DNA of 64,000 nucleotides from Oncomelania hupensis (GCA_036898135.1 CM072513.1:12799102-12863101), one strand, 5' to 3'; shown: positions 1 through 12,187, counted from the first letter of the stretch. Program-made: numbers and translations. The notes: generated by a model not told the origin, from the letters alone.

Positions 1-246
1 CTGCGGTTGTTGCTTTCTGAGACGGAATGGTTGTAACATGTCAAATAAATCAAAGAATCAAAGACAGACGGAGTTTAAACGGGTTTGTTCCATGACACTT
101 GATTAAAAAAATAGGAGACGCCCATTCCTCAACCCGATGCCTTTTGTTGCTAACTTTTGATCATTGAGACTAATTGCTGTGATCAGTGTCTGGACTGAGC
201 ATTGTTGATAAAGATGCCTTGATTTTATGATGTCATTATTTTGCAG

Positions 247-1964
247 TATGCTAGTGGAGGAAGGCTGTGGTCCTACATCAACAGCTACCTTCATCAGAAC
301 CACAGCAACCACAACACAGCTGCTGGGGATGGCACCAGGACCTCAGCTTCCAGCCGCAACATCTACATGGGTCACAAGCTACATACAGACAGCAACACCC
401 TCTCAAACAAAGAGAAAAGGGCTTTACAAATCAAGTCATCTCAGTCAAACAAAAAGACTCCCATTCTGTCAGAGGGTGGAGTGAGATTTTCTGACTTGCG
501 AGCAGCAGTTGTTTCTCCTGACACGGAGGTAGGCGACCCTACACCCGTGAAAGAGGAAAAGAAGGATTTAGAGAAGAGCATTGATGTCAACCATGATCCT
601 GACAACAAGCGATCTTACCTCAAAGAAGACAGTATTGTTGAGGATTATAGTATTTTGAAAGATGACGTTTTGAACCAAAGTCCCATGTTTGAGGATGAGC
701 CGTTTGACCCTCGGCGCCTGTCTAGCCTATCGTCGGATGAGTACACGCGCTCGGTGAGCCAGGAGGAAGGGCCAGGTGATGGAGTGACAGGGAGAGGGCG
801 AGACAGTGAAGGTGAAGGAGGGTTTCAGGACCTACTGCACAAGCAGGCTGTGACGCTGGAGAACTTTTCCATCAACAGTTTTGACAGCGACACAGCTCGC
901 TTCAGTCTGTCCACCAATGATACCGCTGACTTTGATTTTTGCTCACAAATGGCCGCCTACTCCCCTCAAGGTTTAGGGGCGCTGTCCACCATTCCTGATG
1001 AAGTTTTCTCTCAGTCTACCACCCCTCCAGTGAAAGCGGAAGGGGGGAATGGAGGCGTGGAAGTCACTGACATATTAGAAAACTCGCGCCAGCTTCTGCG
1101 CACAGTGGAGAGAACCTTATCTCAAGTGGATGAAGCAAGTACCTCAACTCCAAACGGTTCAGGCTCACCATCAGATGCTCCCCACCATTCCAGTGCTGCG
1201 TGTGAGGATATCAGCTGTTCTGCAGATATTGTCAAATCATCGGGCTCCCCGGAAGTCAGTATTTATGATTGCCACACTCAGTCAGATGAAGAGTCCAGTG
1301 ACAATATGACAACCAGTATCGGTGCTTGTCTTGACAGTGCCGATATCTTTAACAGCCCGTACAAATCTGTGGAACCAACAGATCAGGGAGTGGCCAACAT
1401 AGTAGAAGAAAACACAAATCCAGTTGAGAGCAATGTTAGCGCTACACCACTTGACCATGGCCTGGGTGAAAATGAGAGGATGTCAGAGGTCAGTACTGGT
1501 GATAGCGCCGCTAGTCAGTCCCAAGAGAGTGCAATAAAGGAGAGTGATGTTCATTCAAACAGTAGGACTAGTTTCAGCACATTAGCAAGCCATATTCAGT
1601 CCACGCCATCAGAACTAGATAACTCTGATAAAGCGGCACAGCCGGAACAAAAACTATCGTCTACAGAAACTGATGGCAAAAGAACGTTATCCAGCACATC
1701 CCAGCATTCTGACTCTGTGCCAAACATTCCCCGTAAGGCTTCCACCAGCCGGACCATATCTGGTGAAATGACCCGCTCTGCATCTTTCGAGTGCGACCTG
1801 AAATCTCCAACAAGACATCGGGGACGACTGGTGTCGGAGATGTTTGAGCAGATGGATGGAGAGAGTGTGGAGAATGTGGTCTTGCCGGAGGCGGTGGTCC
1901 AAAGGTGGGCTGCGGAGATTGTCATTGCTGTGTCCCGTCTACATGCTCTGGGTATCATTTGCAA
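247..1964 (+). CDS. RPS6KC1: RPS6KC1 exon: kinase hinge, long kinase insert, start of C-lobe (partial gene)
   Basis: Exon of a ribosomal protein S6 kinase delta-1 (RPK118) family protein. In vertebrates this is a PX- and MIT-domain protein that binds PI3P on endosomes and interacts with sphingosine kinase 1. The exon starts after a TTGCAG acceptor and ends at a GTAAGT donor in phase 2. It opens with the kinase hinge (YASGGRLWSYI), runs through about 540 Ser/Glu/Asp-rich residues of low complexity, and closes with the C-lobe helix (QRWAAEIVIAVSRLHALGI). A giant linker splitting the kinase lobes is a hallmark of this family. The PX, MIT and N-lobe exons must lie upstream of the window. Together with the next four exons it encodes the last 712 residues. 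Confidence 0.9.
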
Positions 1965-2041
1965 GTAAGTAATTATACACAAAATTGTAATTGCTGAGTC
2001 CTGTCTATATGAGTTGGGTATCATTTGCAAGAGAGCAATTA
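1918..2041 (+). repeat. 66-bp tandem duplication of an RPS6KC1 exon edge
   Basis: The last 47 bases of the exon plus its donor (1918-1976) recur diverged at 1984-2041, 66 bp downstream. In the second copy the donor GTAAGT has become AGAGAG, so it cannot act as a splice donor. Seen directly by comparing the two stretches. Confidence 0.8.
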
Positions 2042-2125
2042 AACACAAGATTGCCATTAATTTTTGTATAATTTAAAATGATGATTATATTAGTACTTTT
2101 AGCATAAGGGGCACCATTTTGCTAC

Positions 2126-2700
2126 CAGGGCTTGTAATTTCAGCGGATTTCCGCTATTGTAAAAGATATTTCTGCAGAGAACAGTATGGTTTTCCGCAGA
2201 ACAAAAAAAGTTTGACAAGGATTTTCCTCCAAATCCAATGAAAAAGTTTTTTTATGCATGTCTTCAAGTCAAACGAGAATACGGAACTATGCATGCCTGA
2301 ATGGTACTTGGCAAAAAAGATGCTACACATTATTCAGTGTGGCGAGGCAGTTGATGATAAAGGCGTGGAAAACGCATGGAGGTGGGAAGGGATGGGAAAA
2401 GAAGTGGGTGATGAACGACTAGGATAACATTTGAGGAAGTTCTCAAAAAATGGAACAGCCTTTTGTCAAGTGTGCCAGTCGAAAATCAAATACGAGCAAA
2501 GGAGTACTTGTTGTCTGAGTCTAAAAAAAAGCTAAGCAGTCCCATGCAACTGTGAAGAAAGTGTGCAGCTCTCAACCTTAAGCTGATTAAAATGCAACAA
2601 TTGATATTGGGCGGGGATGAAGAGGGTGGGGGTGATGGAGGGGGCATTCCCCTGCACTCTCTATGAACGCCTAGGTGGCCCCTGGACCCCACAGTTTCCT
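2126..2700 (+). mobile_element. Decayed hAT-like transposon fragment with BED-like finger remnant
   Basis: It begins CAGGGCTTG followed by inverted GCGGATTTCCGC, a layout like the subterminal motifs of the other hAT-like elements in this window. Around 2447-2500 one frame reads NGTAFCQVCQSKIKY, resembling the CxxC half of a BED zinc finger. A GC-rich segment with GGTGGCCCCTGGACCCC at 2673-2689 resembles segments inside the elements at 26 and 29.4 kb. No matching right terminus is visible; the LINE fragment at 2716 may have replaced it. Confidence 0.45.
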
Positions 2701-2715
2701 TTGTTTTAACTCCAG

Positions 2716-3339
2716 ACTATGACAATGTTTGTGCTATGTGATCACATCACTCCACTACTCCGTAAGCTTCATTGGCTACCCATAGAGGCCCGCATTAAAT
2801 ACAAACTGTCCGTACTGTTCCACAATTTCTACTCTAGAACCTGCCCTTCATACCTGTCAGATCTGCTGTCTGTCTATGTCCCTTCTCGCACTCTTCGCTC
2901 TTCTTCTGACTCTCGCGCGCTCTGCATTAAAAAAACCAACACCAAAAAGTACGGACAACGGGCATTCACCTGTTGTGCACCCAGACAATGGAACACTCTT
3001 CCAGCTAACATCAGACACAAGCAGACCACACCCTCATTCTAGCATGCTCTAAAATCTCACCTCTTCAAACTCTTCTATCCTGACTAAATCCTTCATTCTA
3101 TAGACCCTAGCCGCAGCTCATATTTGTTCTGCTTTTGGCTATGTTTGTGGATTTGCTGTGATTGTGATGACTTGTTTGAAAGTTAACTTTAATTTTGATT
3201 TTGTGTGTGTGTTTTTTTTTTCTCATTGTATAATTTCTAATGCAATCTTTTAAGTTGTTTTATGTTTGTTTCTTTCTTTTCATGTAAAGCGCTATGCGTT
3301 TGTCTATAAAAAGACAAGTAATAGCGCTATATAAATGTC

Positions 3340-3390
<51 letters not shown>

Positions 3391-3391
3391 G
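2716..3391 (+). mobile_element. L2/CR1-like LINE, 3' fragment with ATT tail
   Basis: This 5'-truncated non-LTR retrotransposon end contains the C-terminal signature HITPLLRKLHWLPIEARI, then YLSDLL, the LRSS block and WNTLPANIR, and a short 3' UTR. The terminal AAAGCGCTATGCG ... AGCGCTATATAAATG motif precedes an (ATT)n tail at 3341-3391. This C-terminal block and tail are typical of L2/CR1-group elements. Confidence 0.8.
2719..3087 (+). pseudogene. LINE reverse transcriptase C-terminal remnant
   Basis: About 107 residues are open to a stop at 3040-3042 (HKQTTPSF*); the frame then continues as HALKSHLFKLFYPD, so the family's normal end is interrupted by one nonsense codon. Polymerase motifs are absent because of 5' truncation. 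Confidence 0.75.
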
Positions 3392-3905
3392 TATTATTAT
3401 ATACCTATTATTGTGACTGTTGACATAAGTTTGTGTGACAACCAACTCAGTTTACACCTATAAACTTGCGTGCAGGCATGACACCACAATAATAATAATT
3501 ATTATAATTAGCATTTGTAAGGCTCCTGCTTTGCGGATCTAGGCGCGCACACACCAACATTCATATAATCATACATTCATGTTTTATATAAAATACTAGA
3601 CAGCATACAAATGCACGCACACACACAGACACACGCCACCCACACAGACACACACAAAACAAGAATGCTAAATGAAGAAAGAATGTAAATTATGTAAAGT
3701 GCTGCCGAAAGAGAAAAGTTTTCATGTTGCTTTTAAAACAAAAAAAAGGAAAGAGATAGGGCCAGAAGTAATAATGTTTTTTAAAAGTGTCTTACTGAAT
3801 TGAAGGACGAAATGTTTTGGTATGATTTGAAATTTTTTAAATAAATTAATATATTGTTTTATTTTATTTTTGTGAATGTATAATTTTGTAACAATTATTT
3901 TATAG
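3392..3905. other. RPS6KC1 intron remainder
   Basis: There is no gene. The stretch holds a short (ATA) run and a SINE/LINE-tail-like piece at 3488-3560 (GCATTTGTAAGGCTCC), CA-rich simple sequence at 3610-3660, and a T/A-rich tract leading to the acceptor TTTATAG. Confidence 0.5.
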
Positions 3906-4033
3906 GGATTTGAAACCAGACAACATACTGCTTGGAGAAGGGGGTCACATTTTCTTGACGTATTTCTGCCATGTGGGACAGCTGGAGAAAGAGGTCGACT
4001 GGAGTGCTGTGGAGCACATGTATGTGGCCCCTG
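3906..4033 (+). CDS. RPS6KC1: RPS6KC1 exon: catalytic loop and degenerate activation segment
   Basis: The phase joins upstream AA to G. It encodes KDLKPDNILLGEGG and then IFLTYFCHVGQ, up to MYVAP. The catalytic-loop Asp and Asn are kept (the Arg of HRD is Lys here), but where DFG belongs the sequence reads TYF. As I recall it, the vertebrate protein also has TYF at this point, so the family looks catalytically impaired. Donor GTAAGT, phase 1. Confidence 0.92.
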
Positions 4034-4246
4034 GTAAGTGTCATTAACAGTAGGTAGTTACTTATTGTAGGTATTTATCGTATTTGTTTGTTTATAGATG
4101 TATGTATTTATTATTATTCTTCTCCCCTTCCAAGACCTCAAAGCTAATAATTGCCTGGCTTCCAAAGGTTTAGAGAGAGGGAGGTGTGGGTGGTAGTACT
4201 TTGAATAGTCTGTTAGGTGTTATTGACTTATTGACAACATAGAATA

Positions 4247-4468
4247 CATTGGTGTGGAGTTGGATTGCAGTTTGCATTGAATGATATGATGACATTGGCT
4301 GTGGTGTGGAGTTTGATTGCAGTTTGCATTGAATGATATGATGACATTGGCTGTGGTGTGGAGTTGGATTGCAGTTGGCATTGAATGATATGATGACATT
4401 GGCTGTGGTGTGGAGTTGGATTGCAGTTGGCATTGAATGATATGATGACATTGGCTGTGGTGTGGATG
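4247..4468 (+). repeat. 52-bp minisatellite, about 4 copies
   Basis: The unit contains TGGATTGCAGTTTGCATTG and GATATGATGACATTGGCTGT. Copies differ by single substitutions (TTTGC or TTGGC). It lies in an RPS6KC1 intron. Confidence 0.9.
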
Positions 4469-4504
4469 TGTTTGTGACTGCGCTCCAACATGGGGGCAAT
4501 TTTC

Positions 4505-4793
4505 ATATGCAATGTTCTGTTGTCATTTGAATACATTGTGTGTTGTGTGTTCTGTAATGTTCTGTTGTCAGTTGAATACATTGTGTATTGTGTGTTCTGT
4601 AATGTTCTGTTGTCATTTGAATACGTTGTGTGTTCTGTAATGTTCTGTTGTCATTTGAATACGTTGTGTATTGTGTGTTCTGTAATGTTCTGTTGTCATT
4701 TGAATACGTTGTGTATTGTGTGTTCTGTAATGTTCTATTGTCATTTGAATACGTTGTGTATTGTGTGTTCTGTAATGTTCTATTGTGTTGGTG
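4505..4793 (+). repeat. 45-bp minisatellite abutting a splice acceptor
   Basis: About six units carry TGTAATGTTCTGTTGTCATT and TGAATACGTTGTGTATTGTG; one unit is 9 bp shorter. The last partial unit merges into GTGTTGGTGTTTCAG, the acceptor of the next exon, so the branch-point and pyrimidine region come from repeat sequence. Reading frames through this array are repeat artefacts. Confidence 0.9.
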
Positions 4794-4799
4794 TTTCAG

Positions 4800-4882
4800 A
4801 GGTTCGTTCAATCACTGGTTTTGATGCTTCATGTGACTGGTGGAGCTTTGGGGCTTTGCTGTTTGAACTTCTTGTAGGCAAG
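4800..4882 (+). CDS. RPS6KC1: RPS6KC1 exon: APE motif and helix F
   Basis: The upstream G joins AG to make Glu of the APE motif. The exon reads EVRSITGFDASCDWWSFGAL then LFELLVGK, with the helix-F Asp (CDWWS) that anchors the kinase C-lobe. Acceptor TTTCAG, donor GTATGT, phase 0. Confidence 0.92.
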
Positions 4883-5263
4883 GTATGTTTTGCAGTGGAG
4901 ATAAGTTGATGACATCATTCATGGCATGACTGTCCACTTTTGATTCTCTCATCATTTGTGTGGGTCATTGGGCGTCTCCTCAATATGCTTTGAAGGCATG
5001 TTATACTTTATACATTGACAGTGGGACAGTAAAGTAGCATTTGCAGTTGTTCCTGTTGAATTCTACCACACATAGCTGCAAATATGTCTCTCAAATGCTT
5101 TATTTGGACTGTGGACTGTGATGGATTTAAAATGTTCGTATTTGGAATTCTTTTGAATCCTACAATGTTTACCTGCATGTGTCTGTTCGAAGCGTTTTCT
5201 TTGAACTTTGCTGGGTTTAAAACAAAATGTTAATGGTCAGCCTTTGACTTTTGTGTATTTCAG

Positions 5264-5359
5264 AGCTTGATGTGTTGCCACCCAGGGGGGATTCTGCCCT
5301 ACACCAATATTCACATTCCCACCCATGTTTCCAATGAAGGGCGCAGTCTTCTGCAGGAG
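5264..5359 (+). CDS. RPS6KC1: RPS6KC1 exon: C-lobe segment
   Basis: Thirty-two codons in phase 0 on both sides: SLMCCHPGGILPYTNIHI then PTHVSNEGRSLLQE. The pattern CHPxGI ... EGRSLLQ matches the vertebrate protein (CHPAGI ... EARSLIQ) as I recall it. Acceptor ATTTCAG, donor GTTCAT (weaker than the others). Confidence 0.88.
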
Positions 5360-5781
5360 GTTCATATTTTGTCATTTGTTAGATGACCGCTCTGTCAGCA
5401 AGCACTACCTATCAAACGTTGACACTGTACAATCTTTTTGAGCAGGCGTCCTTTCATTTTCAAGACTTTTGCATTTTGAAAGGAAGGCGCAGTTTATCAT
5501 GCACGGTCACAGTTATCTTACTTTGCTGTAGCACTGCAGTTTGAATGTTTGTGTATGTGGGTGTGCGTGTGTGTGATTATTTTTCATCAGCTGTTATTTC
5601 AAAGCCTTATTTAGTAGTACCTACTGTTTTAGAAAATACCCACATTTAGGCTTTATCTGTGTTGGGTAACACTGGCTGTATTTTTCACTGATGTACAGCT
5701 GCACCACTTACATTGCACAGTTGATTTTGTTAATATTTATTTGTTAGGTTTTGTAAGAAATGTTGACATTTGTGTTTTCAG

Positions 5782-5895
5782 TTGTTGCGCTACAATCCTC
5801 GCGAGCGTCTGGGTGCTGGTGTGGCGGGGGCAGAAGAGATCAAAGCACACAGCTTCTTCAATGGCATTGACTGGAACAGCCTAGAATATGTTTGA
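5782..5895 (+). CDS. RPS6KC1: RPS6KC1 last coding exon
   Basis: It encodes [20 protein letters not shown] then [17 protein letters not shown] and a TGA stop at 5893-5895. The RLGAG ... HxFF block is the kinase C-lobe end typical of AGC-type kinases. It follows TTTTCAG in phase 0. The end position agrees with the C-terminus of vertebrate RPS6KC1. Confidence 0.93.
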   Translation: MLRYNPRERLGAGVAGAEEIKAHSFFNGIDWNSLEYV

Positions 5896-6615
5896 CTTTT
5901 TCTCTCATATCATCACAATCATCCTTATAATCATCATTTTCATTGTTGTGATCACCATCTTCATCATCATCATCATCTTCATCATTGGCATTGTGATGTT
6001 AGTCTTTCAATATTATTTACCATGATTTTGGGAAGGTTGTCTTTGTGTGGATAATACATTAGTCAAGAGCTTCAGCAATATTTAGTGCTATTTTATGGAT
6101 ATTAATGTTGTGTATAAAGTGGCACTACATTTACATCTTGACATTTAACGTTCAAAGGTCGCACTCTTTTTAAACTAAATATTTGAATGCTAATGAATCA
6201 AAGGGTTTGAAGATAAAATCATTGTTTGTGGATTGTTATTGTTCACTACATGTTATAATGCAGCACATCATTATTACCTGCACATTCACTGACAGTGTTG
6301 CTAGTTAGTTATTTCATAACATAATAATTCTAGAGATTTACATGTCTTGTGCTTGTGTGTATGTTCATTAATGTATTTCCTAATCCCATTGAATGGTGTT
6401 TTGTTGGGATACAGTTGATTATATCAAGATAAATCCAATTGATGGATTGAGACTTGTAAAATAATGAATGTGGGTCATGGTGTTAGATTTTTTGTGGCCA
6501 TTTGTCAGGAACATAATTGGCGCAATGCTAATGGCAGTGACAGTGAAATGAACCACAAGGTCAGGGGGTTATTTACCATACAGCCTGTTCAAATGGCAAT
6601 GACGTTAGCTGCAAT
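5896..6615 (+). other. RPS6KC1 3' flank or 3' UTR, no gene
   Basis: It opens with a degenerate ATC/TCA simple repeat (5906-5990). No canonical AATAAA is visible between the stop codon and 9860, so the transcript end cannot be placed here. Confidence 0.5.
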
Positions 6616-6618
6616 ATT

Positions 6619-6766
6619 GGGATGTTTTGGACATGGTACAACTGAGTGGGATGTTTTGGACATGGCACAACTGAGCAGGATGTGATGGACATGGCACAAC
6701 TGAGCGGGATGTGATGGTCATGACACAACTGAGCGGGATGTGATGGACATGGCACAGCTGAGGTAC
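6619..6766 (+). repeat. 29-bp tandem repeat, about 5 copies
   Basis: The unit resembles GGGATGTGATGGACATGGCA followed by CAACTGAGC. The first two copies carry TTTTGG in place of GTGATGG. Confidence 0.85.
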
Positions 6767-6889
6767 TGAGTTATAATGCAGCCATCACAGTTTGTTGCAG
6801 TTCTAACATCCTTTTGTTCAGGTGGCTTATTTTTGCCCTGCTCCCATCCAAACAGCCAGTATTCCTCCAGCTCTTTTATTACAGTAACA

Positions 6890-9676
6890 CGCACTATTGC
6901 ACTGCATACATCACACATACACAATAACCTGACATAACAGGTTCCATTCATCACACATACGCAATAACCTGACATTACAGATGGCATTGGTCACACATAC
7001 ACAATAACCTGACATAACATGTGGCATTGGTCACACATACGCAATAACCTGACATTACAGATGGCATTGGTCACACATACACAATAACCTGACATTACAG
7101 ATGGCATTGGTCACACATACGCAATAACCTGACATTACAGATGGCATTGGTCACACATACGCAATAACCTGACATTACAGATGGCATTGGTCACACATAC
7201 GCAATAACCTGACATAACAGGTGGCATTGGTCACACATACGCAATAACCTGACATAACAGGTGGCATTGGTCACACATACGCAATAACCTGACATTACAG
7301 ATGGCATTCGTCACACATACGCAATAACCTGACATTACAGATGGCATTCGTCACACATACACAATAACCTGACATAACAGGTGGCATTGGTCACACATAC
7401 GCAATAACCTGACATTACAGATGGCATTGGTCACACATACGCAATAGCCTGACATTACAGATGGCATTGGTCACACATACGCAATAACCTGACATTACAG
7501 ATGGCATTGGTCACACATACGCAATAACCTGACATTACAGATGGCATTGGTCACACATACGCAATAACCTGACATTACAGATGGCATTGGTCACACATAC
7601 GCAATAACCTGACATTACAGATGGCATTGGTCACACATACGCAATAACCTGACATTACAGATGGCATTGGTCACACATACGCAATAACCTGACATTACAG
7701 ATGGCATTGGTCACACATACGCAGTAACCTGACATTACAGATGGCATTGGTCACACATACGCAATAACCTGACATTACAGATGGCATTGGTCACACATAC
7801 GCAATAACCTGACATTACAGATGGCATTGGTCACACATACGCAATAACCTGACATTACAGATGGCATTCATCACACATACGCAATAACCTGACATTACAG
7901 ATGGCATTCATCACACATACACAATAACCTGACATTACAGGTGGCATTCGTCACGCATACACAATAACCTGATACTGCATGCAGCATACATCACGCATAC
8001 ACAATAACCTGATACTGCATGCAGCCTACATCACACATACACAATAACCTGCTACTGCATGCAGATCACACATACACAATAACCTGATACTGCATGCAGC
8101 CTACATCTCACATACACAATAACCTGACATTGCATGCAGCCTACATCACACATACACAATAACCTGATATTGCATGCAGCCTACATCACACAAACACAAT
8201 AACCTGATATTGCATGCAGCCTACATCACACATACACAATAACCTGATATTGCATGCAGCCTACATCACACATATACAATAACCTGATATTGCATGCAGC
8301 CTACATCATACAAAGCAATAACATGATACTGCATGCAGCCTACATCACACATACACAATAACCTGATACTGCATGCAGCCTACATCATACAAAGCAATAA
8401 CATGATACTGCATGCAGCCTACATCACACATACACAATAACCTGATATTGCATGCAGCCTACATCATACAAAGCAATAACATGATACTGCATGCAGCCTA
8501 CATCACACATACACAATAACCTGATACTGCATGCAGCCTACATCACACATACACAATAACCTGATACTGCATGCAGTCTACATCACACATAGCAATAACC
8601 TGATACTGCATGCAGCCCTCATCACACATACACAATAACCTGATACTGCATGCAGCCTACATCACACAAAGCAATAACATGATACTGCATGCAGCCTACA
8701 TCACACAAAGCAATAACCTGATACTGCATGCAGCCTACATCACATATACACAATAACCTGATACTGCATGCAGCCTACATCACATATACACAATAACCTG
8801 ATACTGCATGCAGCCTACATCACATATACACAATAACCTGATACTGCATGCAGCCTACATCATACATACACAATAACCTGATATTGCATGCAGCCTACAT
8901 CACACATACACAATAACCTGATATTGCATGCAGCCTACATCATACATACACAATAACCTGATACTGCATGCAGCCTACATCACACATACACAATAACCTG
9001 ATATTGCATGCAGCCTACATCATACATACAATAACCTGATACTGCATGCAGCCTACATCACACATACACAATAACCTGATATTGCATGCAGCCTACATCA
9101 CACATACACAATAACCTGATACTGCATGCAGCCTACATCATACATACACAATAACCTGATATTGCATGCAGCCTACATCACACATACACAATAACCTGAT
9201 ATTGCATGCAGCCTACATCATACATACACAATAACCTGATACTGCATGCAGCCTACATCACACAAAGCAATAACATGATACTGCATGCAGCCTACATCAC
9301 ACATACACAATAACCTGATACTGCATGCAGCCCTCATCACACATACACAATAACATGATACTGCATGCAGCCTACATCACACATAAACAATAACCTGATA
9401 CTGCATGCAGCCTACATCACACATACACAATAACCTGATACTGCATGCAGCCTACATCACACATACACAATAACCTGATACTGCATGCAGCCCTCATCAC
9501 ACATACACAATAACCTGATACTGCATGCAGCCTACATCATACAAAGCAATAACATGATACTGCATGCAGACTACATCACACATACACAATAACCTGATAC
9601 TGCATGCAGCCTACATCACACATAGCAATAACATGATACTGCATGCAGACTACATCACACATAGCAATAACATGAC
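6890..9676 (+). repeat. 2.8 kb satellite-like array of 40-bp units in two sequence classes
   Basis: Every unit keeps CACACATAC then CAATAACCTGA. Class A units (about 6905-7960) end ACAGATGGCATTGG. Class B units (about 7961-9676) end CTGCATGCAGCCTACAT and contain the perfect palindrome CTGCATGCAG. A 39-bp class B variant has ACAAAGCAATAACATG. The very first unit already looks like class B, so the class A block seems to have expanded inside a class B array. There are no spacers; this is plain head-to-tail satellite. Confidence 0.95.
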
Positions 9677-12187
9677 AACTGGCCAGCATTTTGTGAGACT
9701 TTGTCAGTGAGTTATGACAGCAAAACTGAGCTTGTAGGTTAAAGTAACAAGATAAAATGGCGTGATATCTTGAGGCCAGATTCTTCCATCAAGTGAGATG
9801 TCATGTTTGAAATGTTTGCTGCTAGACTACTTCTGTCTTGTGATGACACATGTGCTATTAATAAACAACTGCTTGTGCCATTCACAGACTGTGTGTTTGT
9901 TGGATATGTTAGAAACCTTTTTGCGGAAATAACAAATTGTGACTGTAAATTGTTTGATATTATTACATTAAAATTCAGTCCTTTAATCCTTTGGATGTTG
10001 TATTAACCCTCGAGTACCCTCCATGTATAACGTACATGCTGATTGGGTCAATGTGAGAGGCACATGCATGTACAGTCACCAAGGTTTTTCATGAGCTAAA
10101 TAGGAGAGGAGATATTGTGTGTGTTTTTGACAAAAGATTATGGTACATAACGTAGTTTGAGTGAAACTGTGAAAGCAATGATCATCATTGAAATGGCTTT
10201 TTCAGCACAATGATTGCCTCAGTAATGACTTATCGCTTCAGTTCACAAAGAGCAGAATTATCGCTGAATTTAAACTCATTGTTTGAGTTGTATTAATTTT
10301 TGAAGTCTTTCAGAATGATTTGTGTTGTAAAACCATGGAAGTGGTATTGCTTGCGTAATCTAAAATATAATATGATAATTTTGGCTTGGCGGATTTGTGC
10401 ATATATTTTGTGTGATGTCTATTTTAGGTTGGGTTGTACTACAGTGTTTTATGCCAGTGGGGTATGTGCTGACTGTAAGAAAATCTGAAATAAAACAAAA
10501 CATGTGGGTTGTCAAAATATTGTATTGAAATTTGAAAAAGGATTGGTCTTATATTGTTTGTTTTGAAGTGGTAATGAGTGTGCATGTCCTAGTTGAACTT
10601 GGCTTTGCTTGCTTGAAGTATTACAACAGGGTAATACATGTTGTTCATTGTTTTAGATTGTTGTAAATGAATTTGGCTCATTAATTTTCTTTTGGATCTA
10701 CTTAAGTCTTTTGACATATTATTGTGAGTAAAGTTGATATTACACAGATATCCATAAATCTGGCTATATAGTGATCCACTGTGGCTATATGGTGATCGAC
10801 TGTGATTGTATGGTGATCCACTGTGGCTAAATAGTGATCTACTGTGGCTATTTAGTGATCCACTGGTTTGAGCTTTAAATAAGTTCATGCAATTCTTTAT
10901 ATGTTCAATCATCAATCATTAGAATAAGCATGCTATTCAGTTACTGATATTGATCAATATGGAACATCACTTCCACATTTTAAAACTTTAAATATTAGGC
11001 AATATTTTATCCTATAGTCGTTGAAATAAGGATGCTGTAAAAATACGAAGTTTTCGTAGTGATGTTCTACTGTTCAGCTATTTTAATCTTTCAACTACTA
11101 TTTATGTGCAGTGATCTTTTTCTAATGTGCTGTGCAAGAGCTGTGGCGATATTGTTCTGTTGAAACAAAGTTGTTGTATAATTGCAGTTTTTGCAGGAGA
11201 ATATCTCCCATGTTGGTTACAGATTAAGGCAGTTTGAGCTTCTTTCTCTGTAAGGTGTTGTCATATTTGGAGGGCGCAGTACCATAGTAGTTTGGACATA
11301 CTGTACAAATATTTCATTAAGCAAGGTTGAGAGCAGTTAGTACATAGATGGGTAGACATGCTTAAAAGGCCACCACCGAAGGACACAAAGAATGAAACAA
11401 ACACACGACACCCAGCTGTTAATGGGTACATGGCACTGTTTAAAGGAGACTGCGCCTCCCTCATTAAGCTTTGCTCAGAATCTCTAGATCTGGATTCCTA
11501 CTGTGGGTTGTTGGTTGGCAGGAACGTGGCATGAGCTGAACACAACTTTGTTGGTGATGTCAATGACAGAACGGGGGCATAACCTATACGAAATCATTGG
11601 AATATGAGGCTGGCTATCTGTGATTTTGAGCATAAACGTCTGGCTTTTGTATAGTTTCATTGCTCTCAAAGCATCTGATTTTTTATCAGATTTTGGACAT
11701 CCAACACATTAGACACCCAAAAGTTAAACTTCTGGTAGTCAATTTCTCAAGATGTCTGGCGCCCGAAAGCCTACCCGTGGGACAAGTAATATTGTGTGCT
11801 CTCTAATGCAAAGTTACTAGAGAATAGTTTTGATGAATTTTGATTCCCCGTGTTTTACGTTGTGAACAACATGAATATCAGCAGCTTTGTTGAAGACTGT
11901 GATGCTTGCTTATTGATGCAGGTTTTGTGGTACAGTATGCTGTGGTCAACAACATCATTTGTTTTCATGGTGATTTAATGAGAGATTTTAGCAGATGGAA
12001 ACAGACATGGTTATGTCTCGGCAATGTTGTCTTGTGAAAGTTTGTATGAAAAAAAAGTACAAAAAACAAAAAACAAGAGGTATGATTATAATGTTTGTCT
12101 TTACTATGGATGTAAGCTTGCTGGGACAAATGAGATGTTGATGTAAGGGACTTTAAAAATGAATGTAGCTTGATTTACTGCTGAAAG
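9677..12187. other. Intergenic stretch without a recognisable gene
   Basis: AT-rich sequence with only short, unsupported open frames. Candidate polyadenylation signals AATAAA sit at 9860-9865 and 10489-10494. About five copies of a 21-bp repeat (GGCTATATAGTGATCCACTG-like) lie at 10762-10866. Nothing else could be supported. Confidence 0.5.
9860..9865 (+). terminator. Possible polyadenylation signal AATAAA (RPS6KC1)
   Basis: This is the first AATAAA after the RPS6KC1 stop codon, almost 4 kb downstream and just past the satellite. If used, the 3' UTR would contain the whole array. An upstream non-canonical signal is equally possible. Confidence 0.25.

Noticed and set aside
4490..4909. Cys/Val-rich reading frame of 139 codons
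   Set aside because: It is the 45-bp minisatellite read through into an RPS6KC1 exon; a 45-bp period keeps any frame open.
6890..9676. Regular 40-bp repeats resembling a CRISPR array
   Set aside because: Units are head to tail with no unique spacers, in animal DNA with introns; it is a satellite.
9803..10488. Two short frames of 60-70 codons in the intergenic region
   Set aside because: No Met context, homology, splice support or composition distinguishing them from AT-rich noise.
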